Shown here in pieces: positions 48,376 to 61,900 of a stretch of 64,000 nt of DNA. The stretch is from Phycomyces blakesleeanus NRRL 1555(-) (Eukaryota > Mucoromycota > Mucoromycetes > Mucorales > Phycomycetaceae). The notes beneath the pieces are model-generated. The model did no database searches and had not been told where the DNA came from. It saw only the letters and a list, made by a program, of their open reading frames with translations. Both the position numbers and the translations under genes were made by a program. The stretch lies in NCBI RefSeq assembly GCF_001638985.1, contig NW_017265138.1, forward strand, positions 1,426,001 to 1,490,000, in the 5' to 3' direction. Position 1 is the first letter of the stretch. The number at the start of each line of letters is the position of its first letter.

Positions 48376-49537
48376 ATGTACAGCAACACTACCAGCAGCA
48401 GCAGCAGCAGCATCAGCACCCGAAAAAAAGTGTCCTTCAACGGCTTGTTTGTGTTTGGTCCAAAGGCCATTCACAAGCATGTCCCAAAGCTGTTGAGACA
48501 CACATTTCTGGTTAGATTAGCCAAAACTAATCTAGCCAAAGTTTTTGATCGAAAGATCAAAAAAGTGAAAATAATTGGTAAGTCATGTCTCTATATAATA
48601 GTAGATAAACAATATAATATTAATCAATAATATACATATAGCACCAGACCTGCCCAAGGGGCTTAAGCGACGATTGGAGAAAGAAAATGAGCTGGAGCAC
48701 AAAGCTACAGCTCATTTTATCAAGCAAAAGAAAATGAGAATAGAAGAAGAAGTACGAAGAAGAAGGGATATAGACCCAAGAGAAGCAGAAAGAAGAAGAA
48801 AAGCAGAAAGAAGATATGTAGAAGCAGTAAGAAGAAGAGAAGCAGAAAGAAGAAGAAGAGAAGCAGAAAGAAGAGACGAAGAAAGAAGAAGAGAAGAAGA
48901 AAGAAGAAGAGAAGAAGAAAGAAGAAGAGAGATAGAAAGAAGAAGAGATGAAGAAGATGATGATTATGAAGAAGAAAGTGATGAAGAAGAAGAAAGTGAT
49001 GATGAAGAAGAAGAAAGTGATGATGAAGAAGAAGAAAGTGAAGAAGAAGAAGAAAGTGAAGAAGAAGAAAGTGAAGAAGAAGAAAGTGAAGAAGAAGAAG
49101 AAGATGATGAAGAAGAAGATGATGAAGAAGAAAGTGAAGAAGAATATGAAGAAGAAGAAGAAGATGATGATGAAGAAGAAGAAGAAGAATATGAAGAAGA
49201 AGAAGATGATGATGAAGATGAAGAAGAAGATGATGATGATGATGAAGATGAAGAAGAAGATGAAGATGAAGAAGAAGAAGATGATGATGATGACGGAGAA
49301 GAAGATGATGAAGAAGAAGAAGATGGTGATGATGACGAAGAAGAAGATAATGAAGAAGAAAAAGAAGAAGAAGAAGACGAGGATGACGGTGATTATGAAG
49401 AAGACGATGATGATGATGAAGAAGAAGATGAAGAAGAAGATGAAGACGAAGATGATGATGATGATGATGATTATGAAGAAGAAGATGAAGAAGAATATAG
49501 TGAAGATGAAGAATATAAAGATGATTATGAAGAATAA
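48376..49537 (+). CDS. Acidic repeat-element protein, copy C, 365 aa
   Basis: Exons 48376-48577 and 48642-49537, with the same phase-1 intron as copy A. The N-terminal part (VFGPKAIHKHVPKLLRH, then RLAKTNLAKVFDRKIKKVK) and the Arg/Glu region are almost identical to copy A. The Glu/Asp tail differs in length and order, yet the frame stays open to the same TAA. The start ATG is fixed by an in-frame TAG 12 bases upstream. Intact frames in two copies with a length-variable tail suggest either recent duplication or some constraint; substitution counts would separate these. Function unknown. Confidence 0.6.
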
Positions 49538-49831
49538 GGCGAGGAGTTGGCAACAGGAAGCAACAGAAGCAACATACTAACATACTAACAAGCAACAGAC
49601 ACTAACAAGCAACGGGAACTAACAAGCAACGGGAACTAACCTTACTCACAACTAACTACAAACAATTAACTTTTTGAACAACTAACATTATGAACAACTA
49701 ACATTACTGACAACTAACTTTACTAGCAAAATCCGGATCAGAGTCATAGCTAGAGTTATAATTAGTTATAAGCATAGCCAAAAAAAAAACAACTCTTATA
49801 TATTTTAACCAAAATGTGTTATTATATATAT

Positions 49832-50270
49832 TAGGAGCTTTGCTCCCCCCTCCCCTCGGGGGGAGGGGCCATTGGCCTATAAAGTTCTATATGAATTTTC
49901 CTACTGTTAATTGTGTACGGCACACAATTACCAAGTAGTATAGGCCTTATATTTTATTTTATTAAGAAACAAGTAAGTTAGAGAATACGTGACAAAAGTT
50001 ATAAGTTGTATGACATGATCTCTAACTTCATCCTGTTTTTCTCATTAGACTAGGAGCTTTGCTCCCCCCTCCCCTCGGGGGGAGGGGCCATTGGCCTATA
50101 AAGTTCTATATGACTTTTTCCTACTGTTAATTGTGTGCCGTACACAATTACCAAGTAGTATAGGCCTTATATTTTATTTTAATGAAAAACAAGTAAGTTA
50201 AAGAATACGTGACGAAAGTTATAAGCTGTATGACATGATCTCTAACTTCATCCTGTTTTTCTAATTAGAT
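49832..50270. repeat. Palindromic tandem units in copy C
   Basis: Inverted copy of the units at 9332-9761. The two inverted repeats at 49908-49930 and 50128-50150 carry the loop in opposite orientations, as in copy A. Confidence 0.85.
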
Positions 50271-50930
50271 AAAATAAAATGAGCTGCTGGGAGCATCGCT
50301 TTTAGCTAAAGGTCTAAATGCGGGATAAAAGTCGAAATAAAAGCGAATGCTGGAAATGTTGTTATATTATATTGCTCGTTTTTTTTTATCATTATTATTA
50401 CTATCATTATTGCGAAAGTAAAAAATCCCCTAAAAAAAGTCTGAGGGTGCCCGGAGCACAGAGACATGTTGTGGAGATTGTACAAAAGAAACCATGTACA
50501 TCTGACAAGCATCTGAGATTAGCATTAAAGAATATTATCGTTTGTAAGGCAAACAGTACTTGACCATCTTGTTTTCTCTTTCAAGTAATTCAGTAGTAGG
50601 TTTGAGTATTACAGCTCTCAAACTATCTTCGACTAAAAGATGGTAACAACAATTGTTACGATGGGACTGAGACTCATGTCAATTGAGTAGATGACAAATT
50701 AAGAAACATAGTTTAGTGTGATGGCTCAGGATTCACAATGCGGTATGTAACGATGGGACTGCCTGAGTGATAAGTAAGAAATCACTGATAAGAGGTGCAC
50801 GTACATTGATGATATATATGCATGTATATATATCTTATTATTATTTTGACTCTTAATAAAGCAATGTTCTCATGCTATCCACTTTTCCATTGTTGAGATA
50901 ATAACCCTAGTATTTATCCCGAATACCTCA

Positions 50931-51872
50931 GAAGCCTCAGAAGGAATAAGCCAGAAATCTTCCTTGTGCATTATATTAAAAAAAAATCAATCAATCAAAA
51001 CGGTTATAATGCTCGTCTTATGATAAATTTTGTTTTGAGAAAGAGAATAATAGCCATATATAGCGTGAGTGATAGTAGTCATTTTGCCTCCCTGTTCAAT
51101 AGAATAAAAAGAATAAAAAAGTAGTTTAATACAACTTCCATTACATCCTCAAGGTTGTCCTTATTTTAATCGGAATCGTGTATTCTGACGTTGGTTTTAA
51201 AGTTCTTTCCTTTTTAACAGCCATAGAAATGCCTAACGCTGTTCTCATTTCTTTTAAAGCCAATAACTACCCAAATCGGTGGGAAAGAAACACAGAAATA
51301 ATAGAGCATTTATTATTATCATTTATATATGTCTAATAACAAAAAGTGGTTTTTCATTTTGATCGCTATGTTTTCTTTTAATGAAAGTAGGAAAGCTATG
51401 CTAAGACAGTCAAAGAGATTGTACTTGTGATTTAGCAGAATATTGAAATTATGGTGACCATTAAATTCGTATAGGTTTGTAAATTGTTGCTTTTTATCAG
51501 TTACTTTTAGATGTCTATATAAATCACCTTAGGAGAAAGAAAGAAAGAAAAACGTAGGATTCAAGCCGTATGACCGTTAACAATTTCACAATTTCACTCT
51601 CTTCTTCTGCTTCGGTGCCAATTGGTGAATAGAAATAATTATGAGACTTCAAGAAATATAAAGAAGCTAATGAGCTACCTCATTCTTAAAGTAATCGAAA
51701 TCTGGCAACGATTGGCCGACCCTTTTTTTTTTTTTTTAAAAAAAAAAAGACAACGTTGGTTATTGTTGTGACTTGGATCTTGCACTTTTTAAAAAGAAAA
51801 TCTTGTGTAATGCAGTTAAGGACCTATTCCTATCTTTTTTATAATTATTATTATTACTATTAAAGAAAAGCA
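50931..51872. other. Intergenic upstream of TDP1
   Basis: Unique AT-rich sequence with no supported gene. A poly-T/poly-A inverted run lies at 51726-51750, and ATT repeats lie just before the TDP1 start. Confidence 0.5.
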
Positions 51873-52296
51873 ATGAACAGCGATAATGAAGATAATGAGT
51901 TTGATAATGCCTGTGCTCTTTCAGAAAAATCTTTTCTTGAGAGTATAAATGAGGAAGAGAGAGAACGCAATGATATGATTGAAGCGATTGCGGCGTCACT
52001 TGGAAAGACGCCCGACCAACTGACAGCCAGAGAGATGCTTACCTTGACGCTCAACCCACCACGAAAACGTGCATTTTTCGATAATTCGGCTGAATCTAGT
52101 AGAAAGAGATCATATAACACATTACCCATTCGCTACTGGGATGGTGTTGTCAAATTGACACATGTTTCTGGGTTTGTTGGGACCCAATTCATTCGCTTTC
52201 AAGACATTGTTGAAAAGGCAAGAATGAGCAGAAGAGAAGCCCCCTTCCCTCTAAAATATAACAAAATAAAAAAGGAATATATACATATATATAAAG

Positions 52297-52342
<46 letters not shown>

Positions 52343-54344
52343 TATTGCTGGTAATGCCAGTGGTCAACAGGAAAGTTAATATCTCCAAAAAAAAAACCTT
52401 CCCATATAGTCAACATTAAGAAAGGCGTTGGTAACAGCATTTGTATGCAGTATGGAATGGATTGAAGAGCAATTCCCGAGTAGCATAAATATGTGTATTG
52501 TACTCCATGGACGTCCTGTAAGAAATAAATCCAAAAATCTGACTTTAATGAGATTTAGTAAATCTTTAATTAACTCTTTTTTCAGATAATAATAAAAGAG
52601 AGTCAAAGACATATAGTAACCTATAATGTATGTGTGGTTTTTTATTTCTTTAGGCCATTCGAAGCCAAATAGGTCCTAACAGACTTCTCATTCAGCCACC
52701 GATGCTTGATGATACATATGGTGTATTTCATCCAAAACTCATGCTCTTGTTCCGTGATGAATCTTTACGTGTTGTTATTGGATCAGCTAACATGGTTAGT
52801 AGTAATCAAAGAAGAAAAAACAGAAGAAGTATCAGTTGATGACCCGTAATTAACAAGTACAATGCTTTATTTCATATATCTCTATAAAAGGAACGTTATG
52901 ACTATGAAGATATTGAAAATGTAGTATTTATTCAAGACTTCCCAAAACTATCCAAGAAATTAAAAGCTGTATCCGAACTTCCTACGTTTGCTAAAGATCT
53001 GTGTGACTTCCTTGATCGTGTACGGGTCCCAGCATCAGTAAAAGAGGCATTCCTGGATTATGACTTTAGTAAAGCAAAAGTAAATATCTAAACAGACACA
53101 AATACTCAGAAACATACAGAAAGCACTACCTTTTTACCGATCAATTGTAACTTATTATAATATTTCATCTTTTTATTTCTATAGGCTCATATAGTAGCCT
53201 CTGTGTCTGGTACATTTGAAGGAAATAACTACAATAAATATGGCCATACTAGATTAGCCAAAATCGTAAAAGATATTGGAGCATCTGATCCGGATAGATT
53301 ACCAATGGTTGAAATGCAGGTAATGATACTAATAATAATAGTAATGGCAGAGAATTTTACTGTCGATCTAATGTGTGTATTTGTTGCTTACATGGAACTT
53401 TTACTTTAATTTATTTTTTATTTTGAAATAGACCTCCTCCCTCGGTTCACTTAATACATCATACCTTCACGAACTCTATGCATCATTCTGTGGATTAGAC
53501 CAGTTTGTGGATGGTGTCAGGCCCAGTAATAGGAACAAGGAGCTGCCACCAATAAGTATAGTTTATCCAAGTCGCAATACAGTTGATTCCAGCCGATTAG
53601 GACCATCCGTAAGTTTAATATATATATATATAATGTTTCAAGAATGATTCTAAAGAAAATCTAAACCTTTAAATTTTGATTGATGTATTTATTATTCTGG
53701 TATAAAATTATTAAATGTTCAAAAGGGAGCTTCCACAATTTGCTTAAACACTGACACATGGAACAAATCGACTTTTCCTAAACAAATTATGTGTGATGCG
53801 ATTAGCTATAGAGATGGGACACTGATGCACAGCAAGGTAAATCCTATGTATAAAGAAATATACTATGATTAAAAGACTTATATTGTATAACTGCTTCTAG
53901 TACATCATTGCTACTTTACCACATGGGAAACCTGAGCGCACACAAAAAAACAAGGTGGATGGCTGGATTTATTGCGGGTAAGAGTTTTATTAAATTCATT
54001 TAGTTAGTAAGGGGATGTCTGTCTACCTTTCTGTCTGTGTGCATGTATACACCTCTGAACAAAATTGTACTTGTAGGAGTCATAATGCAACAGTGTCTGC
54101 TTGGGGAAAGACATCATTCAACAAGATATCTAAACGACCAAGGATAAGAATGAGGTAAGATATATATGTATGCGAAAATTTATACCAAACTAAAATGAAT
54201 ATCTATTTAACCAAACTAAAAAAAAGTAACTGGGAACTGGGTGTCGTATTTCCAATCAACGAGTCTACTGATATAGTAGCACCTTATATCCGCCCACCAC
54301 CAAAGTACCGTGCTGGACAAAATGCCTGGACACAGTCAATGTGA
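51873..54344 (+). CDS. TDP1: Tyrosyl-DNA phosphodiesterase 1, 492 aa
   Basis: Ten exons: 51873-52217, 52410-52517, 52654-52794, 52891-53079, 53185-53319, 53432-53608, 53726-53836, 53901-53977, 54077-54154 and 54227-54344; phases close. Tdp1 hydrolyses the bond between DNA 3' ends and trapped topoisomerase I tyrosine in the nucleus. Both HKD half-sites are present. Site 1 is FHPKLMLLF...VVIGSANM, with H177, K179 and N197. Site 2 is LMHSKYIIATLP with H400 and K402, then CGSHNATVSAWG with N431. The N-terminal ~80 residues are acidic and helical and include a UIM-like patch (DMIEAIAASLG). Intron 1 has a GC donor (GAAAAG then GCAAGA); reading through gives a repeat-encoded Glu-Arg tail and a stop. 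The splice restores DIVEKSTLRKALVTAFVCSM, a conserved family segment. Confidence 0.95.
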
Positions 54345-54872
54345 TTATCACCACTCTACTCTACTCTATTCAATTCGATTCAAATGACATATATTGTGTG
54401 GTTCTTCTTTATTTTCTTAATCTCTTCTTTTTGGGGAGTTTTTTTTTAATTCATATTATTCATATTATTATTTTATAGTGGTATGATTAGGTGTATTTAA
54501 ATGATATGTGAAAGCTATAACAATGACAATAGTAATAAGAAATTGTAGATATAAAAGAAAGAGAGAGAGAGAAAAAAAAAGCGATTGGCTTAAGTAAGTT
54601 TTAAGCACAAATAATAAATAAAATAAAATAAAAAGTAAAAATAAATAAATAAATAATATATGTATATATGTATATATAAAGAGTACGAATAATAAGGGGG
54701 AGAGTAATTAATAATTAGACGAGAAGAATGGAAGGTGAAGGTAATGGTGAAGGTAAAGAGGAGGACGAGGACGAGGACGAGGGCGAGGATGAGGACGAGA
54801 TTTTTCTTTCTTTCTTTTTCTTTTTGGCTTGTACTACCAAGTCATTCAAGGTTGAATTGGAAGATGTTGGGT
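54345..54872. other. Intergenic between convergent genes
   Basis: 3' flanks of TDP1 and the MIT-domain gene. A GAGGAC/GAGGACGAGG-like purine repeat at 54730-54800 creates a short acidic frame that I regard as chance. Confidence 0.55.
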
Positions 54873-55886
54873 TCATTCATTTACCCAAGATGCTCCTCTC
54901 TTCAGCCATTTTCCCAACAGGATCGTTACATCATTCACAACAAACCCTCCAATGACTATACAGATAAGATCGCAGATCTTATTTAACCTGTGCATTGCAA
55001 GTTCATTTTTAGAATCATTGGATTTTGTTTGATAGCTGCCAAAATGTAACAGCCAATGCTCTACAAGAAATAAAGAAATCAAATACAAAAATACAAGTCA
55101 GGACACACAAGCACACAAAATTATATATGTAAGTATCAATGTATAACTTACCCAATATGTGAACTTTGTCAAACAACCTTTGTAAGCTTTCAATATAATT
55201 TCGGTACTGATCTTCACTATAAAGCATAAAAAACACATACACACAAAACGTTACACACACATACACATAAACTGGGAAACTTCTTCTTTTGTCTTTCTCC
55301 ACAAAAGAACGTTATTGAGGCTAGTGAATACATACTATTTCGTCAGACTAAAGGCATTCATTCGTTCGACAGATTTCGATATTTTTGTTCCCCATGATAA
55401 GAATGATTGAGTTTTCTTTGACGAAGTAGTCTCATGAGCACTAACAAAGGTACTCATTCCTGCAGATCCCACAGATTCTTTCCCCGATGATCCACTGTAA
55501 GAGTGTCCGCTAATACCGCTGAACACACTGCCATTGCCGTTGCCGTTGCCGTTTCCATTGCCATTGCCATTGCTACTATTGCTGTTGCTACCGTTGCTGC
55601 TGCTGCTGTTGCTGCTACTGCTATTGTTTGTTCCGTTTGAATTTGTCGAGTTTACACTATCTCGTTTAAGTTTCTTGGAAAGATTCGTTTGTAACCCCTC
55701 GATAGATTCCAAGAGCACATCCAAGACTTTTATACTTCCAGATACATCGTCGAGTTTCTTCCACTTGTCAAGTCGTACAAGGTGTGAGAAAAGAGATTCA
55801 CAAGCTGCTGATTTGACATCCACTGAAGCAAGTTTAACGTTTGATTGATTCCTTGATATAGTATTTATATTATTTAGCCAAATGAA

Positions 55887-55926
<40 letters not shown>

Positions 55927-58900
55927 GTATGTGTCTTTGTCTGCTTGTACTTTTGTAACTGCATATATCTACTCACCACAAGTTTTTTGGAACATAAAGA
56001 CGACTTGTTATGTACCCGCCATCAATCATACTTTGCTCAAGTAAAAGAATAAGCCTCAAGTGTTTGCTTTTCTCTAAAAGGGTATCACCACCGGCTGCTT
56101 CTTCTGGTGGACGACCGAAAGGATGATTGCCAACTCGATTATCTCCTATTCCTCCTCCTTGCTGTTGTTGTTGCTGCTGCTGATGCTGATGATGATGATG
56201 TTGTTGTTGCTGATACTGATGCTGGTTTTGCTGAGTATTTTCATCAGAATTGAACATTCCGTTGTTCGAAGCTGTTTGGTTAGAATATTCATAAGAAGTG
56301 TCGTTGTGAGACGGACGTGGCGTCATGAGATCTTTCATAAGCAAACCAAAGTTCGATGTTCCTTTGTCTTTACGTGCCATACCATCCATACTCGAGCGTG
56401 ACAGTCGATTTGCCTTTTTACGAATACTTCCGATCCCAGAGGTCTGTTGGAGCATAAAAGGCCGCGAAAGACTCACTACCAAGCCAGACTCGGCTTGTTC
56501 TTTTGGGTTGAAAGGCGGGGGCTGGGTCAAGGCCCGTCGCATCGGTACCGTTTCTCGATCATCGGTAGGAATACTGATTTCGGACATTGGTACAGATGAA
56601 GACAGGTTCTGGAAGGATTCCGACAATTGTTCGGGTCCCGGCGTTGGTGTGAGCGTGGGTGTGGCCGTATTTGAGCCTGGCATAAATAGTTGCTTCGGAA
56701 GACTACTGGTTCTTGTGCGCATGGATGATTTGGAGGACATGCTGAGAGCATTTGCAATACCATGTCGACCGGTAGTACGCTCAACCATGGTTGCCTTTTG
56801 TGCGGGGTAAGAAAATTCTTCCTCTACTTCCACTTCTCCCTCCTCTTCCACTCCCTCTTCTCCATTTTCTGCAGCTGAGCTTGCTACCGAAACTGTTACA
56901 GTTGCTGCTGATGCTGCTGATGCTGGTGCTGCTTCATACTCATCTTCTCCTACTCTTTCCTCTCCAGAGGTATCCGGATGAACTGTTTTTTCAACTGCCT
57001 CTAATTTGGTTGCACGGAGAGATGGAAGTGCCATAGACGGCTGGTGAGTGTTAATTTGTACATAAGAAATAGTCTTGAGAGATGCCTCTTCTTCTATAGA
57101 AGAAGCAATTGAGTAGGCTGAGGATCCAGAAAGTCTACTATTTGATCGACTGAATTCAATTGACATTTTTTGAGAAGCAAGCTCCCTTTCTCTTTCTCTT
57201 TCTCTTTCTCTTTCTCTTTCGCTTTCCTGTTCCTGTTCCTGTTCCTTTTCTTTCTCTCTTTCTTTCTCTTTCTCTTTTCCTTTGGACTTCATCCTAGCTT
57301 TGAGGATGTTACTAATTGGTGATGATGGGGTTTGAGGTGGCGTCGAGGGTTTCAAGAACATTCGTCGGTTCATGTCGGGTCTAGGAGCCTTGATTACAGA
57401 GAGATCGTGTAGGGACGGAGAAAAGGGTGTGATTTCATCAGGCACTCGGTGTTTTTGCTTTAATTCGTGGGATAATTCGATTCTAGATTGTAGTGGGGTG
57501 CTTTTGGAAGCCTGTAGGTTCGACACTAGTGTAGAGGTAGATTTGGATGATGATGCTGACGATAATGATAATGATGATAATGACGGTGGTGACGACGAGG
57601 ACGACAACGTGGTATCTTTGGCGGGTGGTAATATGGTTCGTGAATTTCCATGCGTACGTGGCGATGATCCATTTTCGTGCTGCCGGCGCATCATCGATCG
57701 AGTGGTAAGTGGGGGTGAGTTTGTAGATGGATCAATTGAGACTAATGATGTCGTTGACGAGGTTTTGCTCAGGGTATCATGATCATCAAATTTGGAGGGT
57801 GAGGTGGGGCTCTTTGGATCATAATTAGATGATGTTCCACTCTCAATAGAGGAAGACGAGGTTGTTCGACGGATAGCAGTTGTGAGTATTCTGTTGGAAC
57901 GTGAGAATTTTCGTTGAGCGGGTTGAGATAACCAAGACCTTTGTTCATTGTCTGCTCCATTTCCACTTCCATTTCCACTTCCTCCTGATGCTATATGTGT
58001 TGATGTTGTTCCTCTCGATGCACGTTTGGGTCTAGTTGGACTCAAGTCTTCTCTAAAAGTCTCATACAATTCGTCATCGTCGGATCTTGATGAAAAGGCG
58101 CCAAGTAAACGTAAACGCTCAGAGTAAGAGTCGTGCTACCTCATCATGAAAATAAAATAAAATAAAATTATTAGCTTATCCAATTCTTTTATTATTAATA
58201 ATAATATGATTAGAAAGATGTATACCAAAAAGTAAAAATTACTTCTTCTATACCCCCCACCCCTTTTATATTTATATTTATATTTATATTTATACATTTA
58301 TCTAATTAATCTTCACAACCCCCTTTAGCCAACCCATTAATCAACACTCAAAGGCAATCTTCCTCGTCCCCCTCTTGCCCCTCTTCCTCCTTCTTCTTCT
58401 CTCCTTCCAACTCTCTTGCACACACATACACTCCCCTCTATATACACGCACACACGCTTCTTCCTTTTTTTTTTACAGGTATAATAAATAAATAAATTAC
58501 TATTATTCTATTGCTATCCTATACTATAAAATACAATGCTAACAATACTAGCAATATAATATAAAAGTAACCCAATTAATAACAATTAGTTTCGTTTGAT
58601 ACCTACGATCTCTTGTAGCCGTTGTCTGTCGTTCTCTCGTTCGACTGTACCGAGTACTTGATTCAACAAGGCGATTGCCTCTGAATATGCATCCATTGCA
58701 CCGACTACATCATTAGCCGAATCACAGAGTACAGCAGAGTTGGCTTTCTGAAGAGCTGTCCTTAAGATGACTCTAGAGAGATGCCTTGAGTTTGCTGGTA
58801 CTGGCACTGGCACTACTGCTTGTGATGGTGGTTGTGATGGTGATGAGGGTGATGATGCGTGCGATGAACCAGAGACTATGTGATGCGTATTCGTCGATGT

Positions 58901-58933
58901 GGATGCGCTCTCGTTTTGGTTCATCGTCATCAT
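54873..58933 (-). CDS. MIT-domain protein with long disordered middle, 1084 aa
   Basis: Exons 58933-58607, 58135-55977, 55851-55336, 55216-55152 and 55060-54873; phases close. After a Ser/Pro/Gln-rich start, residues about 48-120 form an MIT helical bundle: LSRVILRTALQKANSAVLCD, AMDAYSEAIALLNQVL, RLQEIHDSYSERLRLL. MIT domains bind ESCRT-III tails or related helices on endosomes (family knowledge). The middle 650 residues are low-complexity, with Lys/Glu, Ser and Gln/His runs. Ordered-looking segments return near the end: LASVDVKSAACESLFSHLVRLDKW, YRNYIESLQRLFDKVHIL and LNKICDLICIVIGGFVVNDVTILL. An Asn/Ser/Gly repeat (55535-55630) separates them. The donor of intron 1 is GTAGGT; the alternative GTATCA donor breaks the MIT helix. 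I place it as an endosomal or septation factor only tentatively. Confidence 0.82.
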
Positions 58934-61900
58934 TCGATTGTTTGGGTTGTGATTGAATTTACAAACAAAAGAAAATGGTTTGGGCTATGCTTCTTGGACT
59001 TTGGCTTGGACTGTATGGTACTGGAGTGTATTGTGTTGTATTGTGGTGTATTGTGGTGTATTGTACTGTATTGTACTGTACTGGACTTGGGGCTGACTTG
59101 ATTTTTATTTTATTTGATTTTTATTTTGCCCTTTCTCCTTTTCTTTTCTTTCTTTTTTTTTCCTTTTCTCTCTATATATATTCCTTTCTTTTTGTGTGTG
59201 TATATATACTGCTTAATGTAACTATTGCTATGAGTATTATTAAAAGTATAGTTATTATTCTGTATTCGTTATTCTTTATTCGCTATTATTATTTTGGTTG
59301 AGAGCAACACAGGTGTTACGCCCATCACTAAAACACAATCCGAGTTCAGTTACTATCCAGTGTAAAGATCGTTTGTCCTACACTCGGCAATGAAAATCCA
59401 AAAGACTCGTAATATAACTGGCCAAAAAAACGAATGGTGGATTTCATAGTGATTTGCGATGTTTTAAAATAATAAATAATATTCAATTCAATTCAATTGT
59501 AATTATAATTATATTATATTCATAGCAAGTGAGTAATATATATATATATATAATAAAAAGAGAGACAAATAGATATGCCAAGAAAAAGAAGAACATTTTT
59601 TATTTTGAAAGCAAACAATCTTTACAAGTAGTATATGCAATGTATGAATGCTTATGAATGTTTATATATGTATATAAAGAGATAGAGAGCGTGGGTATGC
59701 GTATATTGTGTTTAAGTAACTATAAAGACAATGCGCAAGAACCAAAAAAGAAAGAAAAGGCGGTTCACATACATCAAGTAGAACGAGTAAAAGAAAGGCG
59801 ATTTTAACCTCACCAGGCTTACAATAATACTAATGGTGGTATAAAATGATCATAGTAATAACTATGCTGTGGTACAGATCAATTGTAAATTAATATGTAC
59901 ACTTGTGTTCATATTTACGTTATTATTTCTTGGGTAAATGTTCTATTCAAACAAATTAAACATGTAGCTTAATCGAGACCAGACCTATACATCACCCATA
60001 TTATATACATGAAATACAGATATTTATATATGGATATAAATGTGTTGATGCCACTTGCAAATTCATTCATTATTTTCCTTATTTATCCACCACGGATGCG
60101 ATATTTATTTTCATTTTGAATCCCAGATAGCTTATATATATAAAAAAAAGCATAATTATCTTGCGTTCGATTGGCCAAATTCAATTTAAAGATAATTCGT
60201 GCCTGTATCTATGGACGTGTATTTATATGTATGTGTGGTGGTTGAATAAAGCATTTCACTGCTTACGATCGTCACATTGTGATTTTATAATTACGATTAT
60301 AGTTTTATACAGAGTAGGTAATCGTATTACAGAATTTCTGTCTAAAATTTATATTAAAGAAGAAGTCTACAGAGGCAGTAACTGAATGAAAAGCAACCAG
60401 TGAATAATTACAAGATGTACTCAATGTAGAAAAGATAATAGATACATGGACATGTATATAAAAGCAAGACACCTATTACTAGAATATTTTTCTTTCTCAA
60501 CTTAAAAGAGTACTAATCTACCAAAAAATCGGTAATGGAATTCTACTGGCTTACCTTTACTATTAAGGTTTTTAAAGTTTTCCTTTTATTTTATTTTAAA
60601 AATAAAATATTTTAATTTTTATCTAAAAATAAAAATCGAAACCCCCCTCTCCTTCTCCCCCGCACCCTTTTCCCCACCCCTTCTCCCCTTTACCTCTTCA
60701 TTACAAAATGTAGTGTCCAAGCTTAGGTGTTCTGCCTTTGTTCTACAGACAATTTATCTCCATCTCAATATTTATTTTATTATTTTGTATTCTTGATCAA
60801 TAAAATACGGCTAAATACATACATTTATATAGAAATCTTGTTTATTACAGGTAAATTATTTTTGTCGTGAGCCTGTGTGTGTTGGTTCAAGTATACATAG
60901 TTACAACAAGAATTGATGTAAATTAATATGCAAGAATAATAATAATAAAAAGGTGGGTGTCATGTAATACCTAATCTGATATATATACATAATTATACAT
61001 AGCGCAAGAAATGTAATGCTGTTGAACATAGACTTCTTTACACATAATATTAAATACTAATTTAATGAAACCATTTATATTTTGCATTATTTACGTTTCA
61101 TTCCATTTTCTTGGTCTTTCTGTCCGTGTTTTGTCTATATTCTTTCTATATCTTTTAAAGACTGCAATTACTAAGTAACATAACTTGACTCACTTTTTCA
61201 TTTTTTCTCTTTAATTCTGTGAACCTATAAATTATGTCTGCTCAAGGTTCAAGGTTGCTTTTTTTTTTAGCTTTCAAATCCTTCAATTTGTAAGGATTTA
61301 CTGGATTTCCGCCTTGCTTTAAAAGCATATACTCATGTTCGATATCTTTTTTTTTGTGGCTGGGCTTAGCTTATATATATATATGTAATTGATATATATT
61401 TTTTCTCTCGCTTTCTTTAGATATATTATATTTGGGTGTGAGTCTACAAGAGGTGCTTATTTTTAATATATTCCAGAATAACTAATTTTCTATCCTCTAG
61501 ATACTTCTCTGCTGTCTTGGTCACATCTACTAGTCTGTATTAAAAAACAATATGACAGGCGTTACAACTCTGTATATAAAGCATACACCCCGCACTATTA
61601 ACATTTTTTTATTTGCAATAAAAGATATAAAATTTACATATCTTTTTTATGTATAGCTGAAAAGATAATAAAATAAAGTAATTAACTATATGCATACACA
61701 TATGTTGTGTAGGTAAAGAGCCCGTTGAGGAAGGGTTTGGTCTTTACCCCTCTCACTAAGTATTTTTTTTGGTAAGCCTCAATCCTCTAAAGAATCTAAC
61801 CAAGGTAAGAAATATATATAATATTAGAGTCCCTAGCCACCCTGTGAGCCGGGCTTTTACCGGAGCAAATCAAAAATTAAAATAATAATAAAAGGCAACC

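Larger units (their letters stand above)
47740..50930 (-). mobile_element. Repeat element copy C (inverted)
   Basis: Reverse complement of the copy A/B1 structure: 47740-48240 matches 11500-11990, 48376-49537 is the acidic gene, and 49540-49830 is the GTTAGTTGT-repeat region. 49832-50270 holds two palindromic units, and 50280-50930 matches B1 42553-43195 nearly base for base. It shares with B1 the deletion inside the terminal repeat, so B1 and C are close relatives facing each other across B2. Confidence 0.75.

Noticed and set aside
54728..54986. Short acidic plus-strand frame between TDP1 and the MIT gene
   Set aside because: Built from a GAGGAC-type repeat and overlapping the 3' end of the MIT gene. 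No splice partner or domain.
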